A DNA stretch of 64,000 nt, taken from assembly GCA_021209875.1 (NCBI GenBank), contig JAGYVD010000006.1, positions 124,001 through 188,000 of the forward strand. Reading direction: 5' to 3'. This document shows, one piece after another, positions 9,973-20,791 of this stretch. Source of the DNA: Rosellinia necatrix (taxonomy: Eukaryota; Ascomycota; Sordariomycetes; Xylariales; Xylariaceae). Position 1 is the first letter of the stretch. The number at the start of each line of letters is the position of its first letter. The translations under genes and the position numbers were made by a program. The notes beneath the pieces are model-generated. The model was given only the letters and a program-made list of their open reading frames with translations, did not search any database and was not told where the DNA came from.

Positions 9973-12184
9973 TTAGTCTCGCCTTAATCCTTTATCCGCC
10001 CATCGCGTGTCTTGTTCAAATTTGGCTCGTTCCTCTCCTTCAAGCTGCCGCAGCCCTTCCTCTCGCAGATGCGAGAAGAGTTCAACCGCATCGTTATAAG
10101 TCTCGCACGAAGTCCAACCATCCTTTTGCACCAAAGACGAGATCGAGTCCCAGAAGTCGGCGTTTTCATTCCAACCATCAGTTTCGCGCAGGTGTGTTTC
10201 GATCTCTGCTTGGGTAAATTCGATCGGACAAGGCCGACCGGGGCAGATCTCGTCCCAGTTCCTATATTTCGCAATATTGGGCACTTTAGTACAATCTCAC
10301 TGCCAGTGTAAAGTGTATTTGTCATCGCTCCTTACCGTTGAACTCGTATTAGTGATTCTCGAAAGGGCACGATGTCAGCTTCCCAAGTGTTTGCTGAGAA
10401 GTCAACGACGTCTCGTCTTGTACGTCCGTGTAGTAGATGGAAGGCTTCGTGTACCAAATGGTTCACTTTCTTCGTATTCCGCTGGTATGACCAGAGCAGG
10501 ATTGACTTCTCAACTTGAGAGCGGATACGGTTCTTCTCATCTTCATCCTCGAGCGTATCATAGTGAGGAGGCAGCCGTAGCATTAGGTCTCCATCGTATT
10601 TCACGAGCTGAGGCTGTCGCGCTTGAAAGAATAAGGGACCAGCCCACGAATCCTGCCAATCTATGATGCTGCTTATTCTACCGTCCTTGACGAAGAGGTT
10701 AGAAGCATGGATGTCCCAATGCCAGACAGTGGACTTGACAAGGGGCCCGTTGTTGGGTACGAGATAATCAGCAAGGCAATCAAACTTCTCATACAGATCG
10801 AGGTGAGCCTCGGGGCGGGACTGTGAGTCCACTGCTTTCGCAAATCCAGGAAGCGAATTCACGGGTCCAGGGGCTCGTCGAGACAGCCATGCCTTCTCCC
10901 GCTGCGCGATCGCCCTCAGGTAGTCCTGAACTCGTGTCCCTGCGCCAGCGAATACATTTTGAGTCAGCAACACATGCCATCGGCGCTAGGTGTCATGATC
11001 GGTTGCAAATATGGCTGTAGGTACTCACACGGCCCACGGTCAATAGCCATGGTGCTCCGTTCACCATCCCAGAAATCACGGTCGGCCATAGGTCCTATGA
11101 CATATCGTTTCTCGATCTTGGAAGCGAGAGATTCAGGTGCATTTCCCTCAGTTTGAGCGTCGACACAACCGGGGAAGCTATCCTGGGCGAAATAAAGGCT
11201 CCCATACCTGATGTTCATGAAGTATGACATCAGTAATGAGAGGCAGGAGAAGAAAAGAAGAAGACACGAACTGTGTGAAAGAGATCGATAACAGCTTTTC
11301 CTCGATGTTGACCAAGTCTTTGACAACATTCAGCTTGGTTTCGAGAGGCAGCGTATCCCAGACTTGACTGAGCTGAGTGCCGGTTGCTTCTTCCATGATA
11401 ATGTACTCAGACTGCACCGGGTTTTCTGCATCTATGTTCCAGGCCAGAACTTTAGGTACAGGTAGTCCAAGAATAGATAGGGCCTAATACGGGGCAACGT
11501 AATCCAAGCGATCAATTAGAGACCCTGAAAAGTTTGGTGGCAAAGCGGGGAGGCGTCGTAAGGGGTAGGGAGGGAGGGATGGAGGGAGGGAGGGGTTCTT
11601 ACAAAGTCCATGGTAGCAACCTCGGACGCGGTTGTCAACCGGGCAGAACCGGCATTTGGATTCGGGATGCGAGCAATCACGGCAGTACCGTTGTCCATAA
11701 CTAGACGAAATACCTTGTTGAAACCACCTTCGGCGAGCTTGACCATGTCGATGCACTTCTCTGCACAGACACTCTTCGCGGCCACGGCTTGAAGCGCATG
11801 AACATCGAACGGCTTATAACGCTCACGGAGCTGGGATTCCTCATCCCACAACCACCGCCCCGACGTGTAGCGGAAGAATTCATGTTGCGCATCTCCAGCT
11901 GTGTGTGGGGACATTGGAGGCGAATGTGCAGACGACCAACGACGTTGAACAGAGAGCAGTGAAGCGTATCGGCTAAGAGATGGGGGGGAAGAGGAAGGGG
12001 AAGAGGAAGAGGAAGGGGAAGGGAAAGGGGAAAGGGAAGGGGTAGGGGAATGGATGAAGTAGAGCCGGCGGGCGGTGATGGCGGGGAATCTCCTAACCAT
12101 ACGCATCCCGGGCGAGGTGTATGTGGGCGGTGTCGAGGGAAGTGACTGTGTAGATACTTTCGTGGCGGCGTGTTGGGCCAACAT
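9973..12184 (-). CDS. Aim9-type aminoglycoside-phosphotransferase-fold kinase, probably mitochondrial
   Basis: A 621-residue APH-superfamily protein in five minus-strand exons: 12184-11603, 11483-11272, 11207-11029, 10939-10336 and 10261-9973. Every junction phase matches and each restores family-like text, for example DRGP|W|TRVQDYL and VQ|R|NWDE. The first in-frame ATG is 12184; the frame is open further upstream but without ATG. The first ~40 residues are Arg/Ser-rich with few acids, like a mitochondrial presequence, followed by a Ser/Pro-rich low-complexity insert. The nucleotide-binding loop EGGFNKVFRL lies near residue 152, the catalytic loop HWDIHASNLFV near 398, and the metal-binding IIDWQ near 420. 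This order fits the 'altered inheritance of mitochondria protein 9' family; the physiological substrate is unknown. Drug resistance is not implied. Intron 2 has an unusual GTTCGT donor, so that border is least sure. Confidence 0.85.
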
Positions 12185-13121
12185 ATGTAAATGCTCAAGG
12201 CCGTTGGCAGACCTTGGCAAAGGCGCACTCCACTTTGCAACTGTGGGCTCTGGTGGGAATTGAAGCCAATCAAATCAATCAAATCAATCAAATCAGTCAA
12301 ATCAACCAAGGCCCCCAGTGCCTTCGCCTACCAAGTGAATTCTGCCTACAATTTCAAGTTTAAACCACACCCAACCCACATACCTATAATTTAACATTCT
12401 CTTTATATTTTTGTCTCAAAAGTTCTTTCGCGACATCAGCTCGTCTTATGTTAATTTATCTCAGTTTCCTTTTATTTTTCTGATTTTATACAGCTGCGCT
12501 CTTTAGTTTTATAATTTGTAGTGTTGTAAGGACTTCTATCTACCTAGGTAGTGTATAGTTTTGGACCCCACTCTGTCCTAGATAATTAGGGAAGCAGGCG
12601 CCAGGATATAAAGGATCAGGTGTTGGCGGCGTAGCTATTCGGCTGTGGTTTTCCCGCTTGCCCAGGTGGCACGGTCAGAACCGCCAGGGCCAGAACCAAC
12701 CGGCGAACACACTGATGGAGGCACAGTGGCTAACAACATGTACAATAGCCAGACGATTGGGTAGGAGGGAGTCACAGGGGCATAACGACAATGAGGCAAA
12801 GCAAACCAGTGGTTGAAGAAAACCAACACTCAAAGGCAGTCGTGGTTTGTATAGAAGTCTGATGGGTATAAATAGTCCTGATATTCACTCGCTTCCATGG
12901 AGAGAAAGGAACCAAGGCCTTCCAGATCTCAAGAGATTTATTACTATTCGAATATAGACAATCTCCAAGCCATTTCATCTATTCAACTCAGCTCCTATAA
13001 TAAGGATCCCTATCTACGTTAACAAATGTAAGCACAACAGAAACTAGCCCCTCGCCTTGACAACCAGGGCTACCACTCGAAGCTAATAGATGAATTCTGC
13101 AGATTCTACACGTAATTCACC
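12185..13121. promoter_or_regulatory. Divergent promoter region: Aim9-like (-) / small ORF (+)
   Basis: A 940-base spacer between divergent starts. It holds the AATCA repeat next to the Aim9-like gene and AT-rich sequence at 12380-12530. No individual site is clear. Confidence 0.45.
12266..12306. repeat. (AATCAAATCA)n short tandem repeat
   Basis: About four imperfect 10-bp units rich in AATCA upstream of the Aim9-like gene. Confidence 0.75.
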
Positions 13122-13472
13122 ATGGGGCACGGCATCTCTGTGAAGACGGTGAAAGCTTTTCTCAAGGCGGTCCCGTTTAGCCGCATTGTCCAAAAGGCAC
13201 AAACAGCCACTGTGGGCAGCCGACTATTCCCGAGTCGAACACCGAAGAATGACGCCAATCACAACTTTCGCATTGATCGGGGTGCCGAGGTCAACGGGAA
13301 AGTTGAAATGATTCTGCAGGCAAACAAGAATGCCAGCAATCCCAAGGTTAAGGAGGCTGCCCAGAAGAACAGCCACGCTATCCTAGCGAAGGGTTATGCC
13401 GATCCCACCAACGACCCAGACGGAGACGCAGCTGAAGAGGCCTTGGCGGCTGATTTCGAAGCAAGAAAGTAG
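13122..13472 (+). CDS. Small hypothetical protein, 116 aa
   Basis: Single-exon frame of 116 residues that I do not recognise. It starts MGHGISVKTVKAFLKAVPF, a short amphipathic stretch without signal-peptide character. It continues with a charged, probably helical middle (VNGKVEMILQANKN) and an acidic Ala-rich tail ending DFEARK. There is no Cys, no membrane segment and no catalytic motif. The context before the ATG (TTCACCATGG) is a good Kozak match. Balanced codon use and a sensible amino-acid composition argue that it is real; lack of any family match leaves the function open. Confidence 0.55.
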   Translation: MGHGISVKTVKAFLKAVPFSRIVQKAQTATVGSRLFPSRTPKNDANHNFRIDRGAEVNGKVEMILQANKNASNPKVKEAAQKNSHAILAKGYADPTNDPDGDAAEEALAADFEARK

Positions 13473-14456
13473 TCGGTTTAGGTTGGGGGACCTAGGAAGG
13501 CGTCCATAACCTCTTGCCATATCTATAGCATGTCTGGTACAGTTATAGTTTGGGTAGAATTTATTTGGAGGATATTAGTGTTGTTCGCGACTTGAGATCG
13601 GCGGGTAACTTGGCCTTGTGATGCTTTATCAAGACATTGACCAGTGAGAATTGTAAGGGCAATACAGCGACACTACTCCTGTGAAAAACTGTTGTCTGAA
13701 TCCTGCGTGTGAGAAGCTTTGCGTAGACTCGCGTCTAAGGAAGTGGCACTGAATGCACCGTTGAACAGCGTGGACATATGAATCGCCAACTTCAAGCTCT
13801 AACTATTCTCATTGAATCGTCTCCTAGTAGGACTCTCTGCTGATAACTACTTCCTCTGTAGCTCCTAAGTTCTGGAACAGAGAGTTGCGAATGCCTAATT
13901 TCGTTCAGACCTTGATGCTGCTAAGTTAGCTTAATGTTGCTTGGGTGTCGAGGCCCATTACAGGGGTCATTCTAAGGCATTGCTAGGGTTTCGTGAATAA
14001 TGCGAAAGTTGGTGAAGAACATAATAATATATGCAGACAGGAGTGGGGGCCGAATCTACCGGTTCATCGCCGCAATGGCATCCGACCCGGGAGTATCGTC
14101 GACCTTGACTACGACATGGCCGCCACTTGGGCCCCTTTCAAACACTATCATAATCGGGCGACGGCCAGAAAGAATGGCCACGGGGGTTCGGTCTTTTAAT
14201 CAGAGGACAGGGGATTACTCACATGTATAATTGGGACTACGACGCTACCAAGTCTAATTAATATAACACCAGGCCTAACGCCATCTTTGTTTTGCTACAG
14301 ACACGGTGACAACCGTCACAAATCCGTCTCAGGAATGTATTAAAACGAGCCAGTTACCTAAATTTAGTTTGAATTTCTCCCTAAAGTTCTGCCTCTATAG
14401 AAGCTATGTACATTGTGCACAGGGTAATACAAATTAGGCATTCCCATCGGGTGCCT
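13473..14456. other. Convergent intergenic spacer
   Basis: Nearly 1 kb between the small ORF and the 3' end of the racemase-like gene. Two overlapping 68-76-codon frames at about 13993-14230 show no features. No gene is seen. Confidence 0.5.
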
Positions 14457-15221
14457 TTAACCCGAGACGTCACTGGTCGCCGTCAACTCTCCCAAAGCCC
14501 ATCTCGCAGCCTCGTCGGCATGGACAGACGCGGGATCGACGACAATGATCCCATCGTCCAGATCTTCCTGTCGCAGGACGAAGCCCAGATCGGTGCTACC
14601 CAGCACGATAGCCTGGGCGCCGCGCCGGGCGAGCTCCCGCGCGTGCCTGACGAACATGGCCTTGGTCCGCGGCGTCACGGCGGCCGCACCCCTGGCCACC
14701 TCCCCGAGCATGCCGCGGTCGACCTCGTCGCGGCCGGCGTCGGACGCGGGGACCAGGACCTCGAACCCGTGGTCCGGGCCCCGCAAGCGGCCGAGGAAGA
14801 AGTCCGCGTCGTCCGCGTCCCGCATCGTGACCCCGGGCCCGAGGAGCCCGAGCGTGCGCACCCGCGGGTGCCGGGCGCGCAGGTGCCGGGCGAGGCAGTC
14901 GGCGATGTGGAGCAGCGGGACGCCCGCGGGCGCCAGGGCCCGCGCGAGCTGCGCCGAGACCTTGTGCGGCAGGATGGCGCACACGACGACCCCGTCGACC
15001 CGGCCGGCGAGGGCGTCAATGGCGTCCGCGTACACCTGGCCGAAGGCGTCCCAGTCGCCGGCCCCGGCGTACCCGACCATCGTCTCCAGGTCGGCGCTGT
15101 AGATGTAGCACGGCGCCGTGTGCCGGCCCCCGAGGGCCGCGCGGGCCGCGCGGTTGAGTGCGTCGTAGTATAGCTTCGTGGCGTCGGGCGTCATGCCGCC
15201 GAGTAGCAATAGGCGCTTCAT
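14457..15221 (-). CDS. Asp/Glu-racemase-superfamily protein with substituted catalytic residues
   Basis: Single-exon 254-residue protein of the PLP-independent Asp/Glu racemase fold. I start it at 15221 because MKRLLLLGGMT is the canonical first strand and loop; the frame also offers an ATG 18 codons upstream at 15275. The layout fits the family: LGGMTPDATKLYYDALN at the N-terminus, a VVVCAILPHK loop near residue 78 where active enzymes have (C/T)NT.H, and VLGSTDLGF near residue 206 where active enzymes have GCTE. The first catalytic position is therefore Ala82 and the second Ser209. Racemases use a Cys/Cys or Thr/Cys pair, so this protein is probably not a classical racemase. My recollection is that related fungal proteins share LGSTDLGF, which would point to a conserved divergent subfamily. 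GC content is very high. Confidence 0.82.
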   Translation of the reverse strand: MKRLLLLGGMTPDATKLYYDALNRAARAALGGRHTAPCYIYSADLETMVGYAGAGDWDAFGQVYADAIDALAGRVDGVVVCAILPHKVSAQLARALAPAGVPLLHIADCLARHLRARHPRVRTLGLLGPGVTMRDADDADFFLGRLRGPDHGFEVLVPASDAGRDEVDRGMLGEVARGAAAVTPRTKAMFVRHARELARRGAQAIVLGSTDLGFVLRQEDLDDGIIVVDPASVHADEAARWALGELTATSDVSG

Positions 15222-17261
15222 GTCGAGCTTCGGTAGAGTTGGGGGTTTAGTATAACAAGGACGTGAGATCGACACTAGGCTAGGTGAATATCAATTTGGC
15301 ATATGCAAAGTCGGTCGTTGGGCCCTGGATAGGGTCTCGTTAAGGCGACATGTTCAAATTTCGTCTTTGCAACAACAACACGGCTACCACAACACTCCGA
15401 TTGGATCAAAGTGGATTTATGGTCAACTAAAGGGCGTATGGACGCTAACGTCAAGTTGTTTGGAGAAGGGTGGGGATACAGGGGTAATTCATCAACATTA
15501 GCTCACAGGAGTCGAAGGGCGAACCTGACTCCCCTATATAATAATGGCGAAACCGAGCTCTATAGAACTTCGTATTCCGTATATTGCCAACATTATATCC
15601 GCGGGGCCGGGTTTCCATGGGAGTTATTCACGTCACTAGCACTGTTACTGCCTGGTATAGGGGCTAAAATCGAAAGTTGGCTGGTCCCCTCACAAGAGTG
15701 GCTGGGAGGAGGGCGTTTGGACTTTCAACACTGGGCCCTAAAAAGTATATATCACCTCCTATCCACTTGGTGTTTATATAGCTGTATTGAGGTGTATACT
15801 CGAGCTTCTAACCTCCTTTCCTTGTTAAAATTCTCTCAACGCGTTCTGAAAGATTTTAAAACAAAGGTGTTACCATCTCTATGAATTGGAGGTCACCCAA
15901 TGCAGAGTGTTGTTAACTGTGAAGCCGATTAGCATATAATAGATGAAGAGAGCAGAATACGCAAGAACCAGATGGCTAACACGGGCCTCGTGGCGCCCTG
16001 CCAAGGCTCAAGCCGGAGGCACCCTGGGGAAAAGACAGCCCTAATAATCACTAGAAGTATGATGATGACAACAATGATCTATGCCCCGTTTCAAGTGATA
16101 CGACGGCAAAGATAAGGGGGTAATAACCAGCGTATCACATTATCTAGGCGTCGCAATGTTACGAGGCCAAACCCCGGGATCCGGGCGACGATGTTAGATG
16201 TAACCAAAAGAGCTGGCAATTACCCAAGGGAGAAAACTCCTTTGCTTGCGCGATTACACAAGCTATACCTGAAACTAACAGCTATTAGCACTGTGGCACC
16301 GGAGCATTCGCCTAGTAGATCGAGAATAAGACACGTTTATAATCGAATGTCTCCCGGTAACTAACTATCCAGTAATACCAACAGAGCCAGTAGTATAACT
16401 TAGCATAGGTGGAAATGATCAACGAGAGCCTACTGCCAATATCAATGTATCGCTGGTTCTCATTATGGATTTATCTTGAATCATCACATGAGGAAAGCGG
16501 TTAATACAACCTACTGTACTCATTTGCTGAAAGTACTCTACTCATTGATGAATTGTTTATTTGTTTAGGTATCGCCACCATCTGTTAAGAGCGTGACATG
16601 CTATGCTTTACTTGAGAACGCCACTAACCAGGGAGAATAGTATCAACTACAGATCAAGTGAAGCGCTGAAGTTATCCCATAGAACACTCGTTAGGGAATT
16701 CTCAACGTAAACCACATGATATTGGTTATTGCTTCGTGATTATGAATGGGAATAAATAACGAGACTACGAGCTCAGGGGCCTTTTAAACCGAGTCGCGAC
16801 CTGTTATATGGAGAATGACCAGAGTGAGGTCTAATCACTAGAAGGTAGCAGTTGGGCCGCAAGCAAATAGCTTGGTATAGGGGTAAGGATCAATATCATT
16901 GATTCCTAGGTCTACCATCTAGGGCGGGAGGCCTTTAATGCTCATATACAAAAGCATGCCTCTAGAGCTACACCATAGGGTAGCCAGTGCCTCGCCCTGC
17001 GCTTTATACAATCTTAGAACACCAGAGTGAGCAGCTAAACAATAGTACATCTAATTGGTTTATGAGAGAAGGAGATGGGCACGAGTGATTGGTCGTCAGA
17101 AATAATTCGGAGCAAACCCCGCACATGACAAAAGAAGCATGGGAAACGAGGGGTCCTTATAGACAAACGTTTCCCATCCTTCTCTTCCATCAAATATCCC
17201 TCACATCCTCCACTCCTCCCCCCTTTCCCTCCTCAATCTGGATCCATTCTGTAGTGCCGCG
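15222..17261. other. 2-kb gene-poor spacer
   Basis: Stops are dense in all frames over most of this stretch. One 157-codon frame at 15411-15884 has an ordinary mixed composition, no motif, no intron signals and no Kozak context, so I do not call it. The last 100 bases are pyrimidine-rich and lead into the methyltransferase start at 17262. Confidence 0.55.
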
Positions 17262-18553
17262 ATGACGGAACTCCAGGGGCTACTAGATACCCTGGATGGT
17301 ATAGAGGCGGGAGACTTCGAAGCCAATGACCTTAAACGTCTACAACTGATAGAAGCCGCCAAGAAGCTGCTAAGCCGGATAGAGACAAGAGAGGAGAGGA
17401 TGTACGATATTACATTCACCGAGCCTATCGTGTTTGCGGCGCTGCAGATCCTCTTGGACCTTGGGCTATGGAAGCAATGGACGATGGCTCGCGGTGTCGC
17501 TAAATCGGTCGACGAACTCTCGGAATTATGCACGGCGAGATGCGATCCTAATTTGCTTCGTATGACGATCCCTACATGTGTTTGAAACTTGGGCGACTAC
17601 TAACTCGGATTCTCGATCACAGGCCGTTTACTTAGATTACTGGCTTCGGTTTATATGATCAAAGAAACGTGTCAAGATTGCTATGAGCTAACGCCCTTCT
17701 TGCTCGGTAACGTATGGGAATGGGTCCCATTTCGGTATGTGCGGCCTGCATAATAACTTCCCATCACGGAGTTGACTCGGATCTTAGAACACACCATGTA
17801 GGGCCGGCTTGCATTAATCTTCCCCCATTCTTGGCGAAGACGGACTACAGGGAGCCGTTAGACGTTAAAAATTCCAACTACGCAGACTGGTGCCCCGGGG
17901 GCCTTAATTTCTTCGGCAAATGTACGGCGGAACCAGCATACCAGAACAGTTTTAGTAGCTTCATGACAGGCTGGGCCAAAAATAAGGTACCCTGGTCTGA
18001 ATTTTACAACACGGATGCATTGGTAGAGGGGGCGGACCTTACGAATGGGGGGGTCCTGTGTGTTGATGTTGGCGGCCATCATGGCATTGATCTCACACGG
18101 CTATTGGACAAGCACCCGGACATCCCCGCTGGGTCGCTCGTCCTTCAGGATCTACCGGAAGTCGTCACGGGCGCGGAAAACCTGAGCGAGAGGATAAAGG
18201 TGATGCCACACGATATGTTCCAACCCCAGCCGGTGAAAGGTAGTCGATCGTACTTCTTTCATGCGGTATTCCACGATTGGCCCGACAACGTAGCCAGCCG
18301 AATACTCAAGAACATCACGGAAGCAATGACGAAGGGATACTCCCGGGTCCTGATTGTCGACATCGTTGTCCCGGCTACTGGGGTGAGTGCTATTCAATCC
18401 ACCATGGATGTACAGATGATGGCGTTGGTTTCCGCGTTTGAAAGGACGGAAGCCGTGTGGACCAAAGTACTCAATGATGCGGGGTTAAACATCGTCCAGA
18501 TTTGGAAAGATGGGCGCGGAAACGAATGTTTGATCGAGGCCGAACTGGCCTGA
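17262..18553 (+). CDS. SAM-dependent O-methyltransferase (COMT-type)
   Basis: A 391-residue fungal O-methyltransferase that should move a methyl group from S-adenosylmethionine to a hydroxyl of a small, often phenolic, metabolite. Exons: 17262-17559, 17623-17734 and 17788-18553. Intron 1 (GTATGA to CACAG) is fixed by restored family text NLLR|RLLRLLASVYMIKE. For intron 2 I chose the GTATGT donor at 17735 and the CTTAG acceptor at 17787, with a TTGAC branch point. A GTAACG donor at 17707 paired with an acceptor at 17771 also keeps frame. An N-terminal dimerisation and winged-helix part comes first. The SAM motif VDVGGHHG lies near residue 229, QDLPEVV follows, and the catalytic His is in FHDWPDN near residue 299. 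It stands alone in gene-poor DNA beside ATG12, with no backbone biosynthetic gene nearby. Confidence 0.87.
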
Positions 18554-18817
18554 ATTGACGTTGCATGTTTATGGGAGTATGATTGACTACCTAGTTATGT
18601 ATATGTGCTTAAGGCCGTATCTCCAGCCACATTGGTTAGTTCGGAGCAGACAAGGAAATGTATAAGTGGGCCGGGGTTTTGTGGCTTGAGCTCACCCAAC
18701 AGGTCAAACTTACGAAGTAGAGTGGGCAGCTACCCCATTTGACCCCATTTGACCCCCCATTACCCTTTCCAGGGTCGCATTAGGTTGACTTGGGATGTAA
18801 CTTTACAGCTTCGCCCC

Positions 18818-18843
18818 GGCTGGCTGGCTGGCTGGCTGGCTGC
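18818..18843. repeat. (GGCT)n tetranucleotide repeat
   Basis: Six tandem GGCT units in the ATG12 upstream region. Confidence 0.85.
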
Positions 18844-18981
18844 CTACCTATTATATCATCTGCATCAATATCAAGTCCGGATCTCAGGTTACCAGGAACG
18901 GAAGAATCCACCTCTAGACTACTTTCGTGTGGCGCTTCTTTAATTCCCTGCCTTTTATTTCCTCCCATTCCAATTCACACG

Positions 18982-19499
18982 ATGGAATACCCCGATGCTC
19001 CCACGCCATCACCTCCGGCCTCTCCGATCCAGGATCGGCCGGCGTCGCCTGAGCTGCCACTCACCATGATGGCATCGACCGTCTTGACGGCTCTTCCCCA
19101 CGATGCAAGCGCCGCCCTGGCATCCGCCGGCGCCTTCGACCAGGAGAAAGTGCTCGTGCGCTTCAAGGCCGTCGGGGCGGCACCACAGTTGAAATCCGAG
19201 GTTCGCAGGATCAGCGCCACCCAGAAGTTCGAGACTGTGGTTACGCATTTGCGCAAGATCTTGTCGCTCAACCCGACTGACGGCCTGTTCCTCTACGTCA
19301 ATAGCGCCTTCGCCCCTGCACTGGACGAGATCGTCGGGAACCTGCATAGGGTACGTCGCCTTCTACAAACGTCTCGTTATCCTCGCAGCTTCAACTTATT
19401 ATGAGGTGGCCATACGCCGCTGACACGGATCAATAGTGCTTCAAAGACTCGAACAATCAGTTGATTGTTGCCTACTCTATCGCTCCTGCATTTGGGTAA
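18982..19499 (+). CDS. ATG12: Ubiquitin-like autophagy protein Atg12
   Basis: A 143-residue ubiquitin-fold modifier. Atg12 is activated by Atg7 and Atg10 and joined through its C-terminal Gly to a Lys of Atg5; the Atg12-Atg5-Atg16 complex then drives Atg8 lipidation in autophagosome formation. Two exons: 18982-19350 and 19437-19499, with a GTACGT donor and CAATAG acceptor in phase 0. Identity rests on the C-terminal half: [13 protein letters not shown] starts the beta-grasp fold, [19 protein letters not shown] follows, and the exon-2 end [11 protein letters not shown] finishes in the obligatory Gly with the stop directly after it. The first 60 residues are Pro/Ser-rich and disordered, as is usual for the family. 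It is convergent with panB, with only 147 bases between stop codons. Confidence 0.95.
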
Positions 19500-19646
19500 T
19501 ATTTTTGAAGCTAATGTCGGATGGTGACTCTTGGGCCCGTGGTATCTTCTAACTCCTGCTGCTGCCTAACCCGCATCACCGATAACCCATCATTCGCGCC
19601 CCAGAGGCTCCTCTTTAACCAAAAGGGAAATGTAAGGCGATATAAC

Positions 19647-20791
19647 TTAAAGGTTTTCGGTTTCTTTCGTAAAGGCGTCGAGCTCCTCCTTGGGAATCGG
19701 ATATGTGTGCTCCGGCGCCGGGTATTGGCGGCTCTTTACCTCGTCCCGATAGGATTCGATAGCTCGCAGACTTTCCGCCCACACATTGCCGTACTGCTTG
19801 ACGAATTTCGGGATGGTGCGACCTGGAGGGAAGTTCCCGGACATGTCGACCTGCACTAGGACTTGGCCGGAGCATCCATTACCTGCCCCGATGCCGATGG
19901 TTGGGACCGAGAGTTTCTGGGTGATAATGCCGGCAACCTCGGCGGGGACAGCCTCCAATACCATAGCGAAACACCCCGCCTCCTGTACCGCGAGCGCATC
20001 TTCCAGGACGCCCAGGGCCCCCTTGACGGTCTTCCCCTGCACTCTGAACCCCCCGAGCGCATTCTGGCGCTGAGGTGTTAGTCCGATATGGGCCAGCACG
20101 GGGATGCCTGCCTGTGTTATCTTCTTAATCGTGGGGGCCATTTCCTTGCCACCTTCTAATTTGATGCCTTGAACGCGCCCCTCTTTTACGAACCGGATGG
20201 CCGTGGCGAGTGCCTGTTCGGGTGATATTTCGTAGGAACCCATGGGGAGGTCCCCAATCTTAGAACAGTCAGTTCAGTATCGCAGGACGAGAGACGAGAG
20301 ACGAGAGACGAGAGACGAGAGACGAGAGACGAGAGACGAGAGACGCGAGACGAGAGATGAGAGACGGGAGACGGATGGCGGCTTACAGTAAATGCAGCCT
20401 GGGTGGCTCGTGCAACCGATTTGCAGTGCAGCAGCATGTCATCAACAGTAACCTCACTCGTGTCTTGCATCCCCAAGGCCACCATGGCCAAACTGTCGCC
20501 GACTAGAATTACGTCTACCCCTGCGGCGTCGGCGACATGGGCGCTTGGGAAGTCGTGCGCGGTCATCACGGCAATGGGGACATTTTTCTTATACATGGAT
20601 CGAAGGGCGCCCATGGTCACTTTCTTTCTAGTGGGGTCTAACGATGTGCCCAGGGGCGAATGTGAACTCCATCTTTGCTGGGTTGGGCGATGCAGCGCCG
20701 ACGACAAAGGCTTAGTGATTGATAGGGGGGGCGTGCTGGATCTTGCACCCCGATATAACGATAAGCAATATCTGTTCCATGTCGAAGCCAT
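19647..20791 (-). CDS. panB: 3-methyl-2-oxobutanoate hydroxymethyltransferase
   Basis: Ketopantoate hydroxymethyltransferase (EC 2.1.2.11; Ecm31 in yeast) moves a hydroxymethyl group from 5,10-methylene-THF to alpha-ketoisovalerate in pantothenate and CoA synthesis. The protein has 338 residues in two minus-strand exons, 20791-20387 and 20258-19647, joined in phase 0 so that AAFT|IGDLPMGSYE is restored. The first ~60 residues are Ser/Arg-rich without acids, like a mitochondrial presequence. The TIM-barrel core starts near VPIAVMTAHDFPSA. The metal-binding loop ILVGDSLAM, GIKLEGG, HIGLTPQ and SVPTIGIGAG are the expected motifs in the expected order. The 128-bp intron is mostly a 7-bp minisatellite. 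Length is normal for fungal enzymes. Confidence 0.95.
20284..20362. repeat. 7-bp minisatellite (CGAGAGA)n in the panB intron
   Basis: About ten to eleven units of CGAGAGA, perfect on the left and degenerating to the right (cgcgaga, cgagaga, tgagaga, cgggaga). It fills over half of the single panB intron. Confidence 0.9.

Noticed and set aside
9973..12184. Aminoglycoside-resistance gene
   Set aside because: The motifs fit the fungal Aim9-type branch of the fold with a probable mitochondrial leader; drug phosphorylation is not implied.
14406..15173. 255-codon plus-strand open frame
   Set aside because: Antisense of the racemase-like gene, for the same GC reason.
15411..15884. 157-codon open frame
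   Set aside because: No motif, no family likeness, weak start context, AT-balanced spacer; a chance frame cannot be excluded.
17707..17771. Alternative intron 2 of the O-methyltransferase (GTAACG...CGGAG)
   Set aside because: It keeps frame, but donor and acceptor are weaker and there is no pyrimidine tract; the GTATGT...CTTAG intron at 17735-17787 has a branch point and was preferred.
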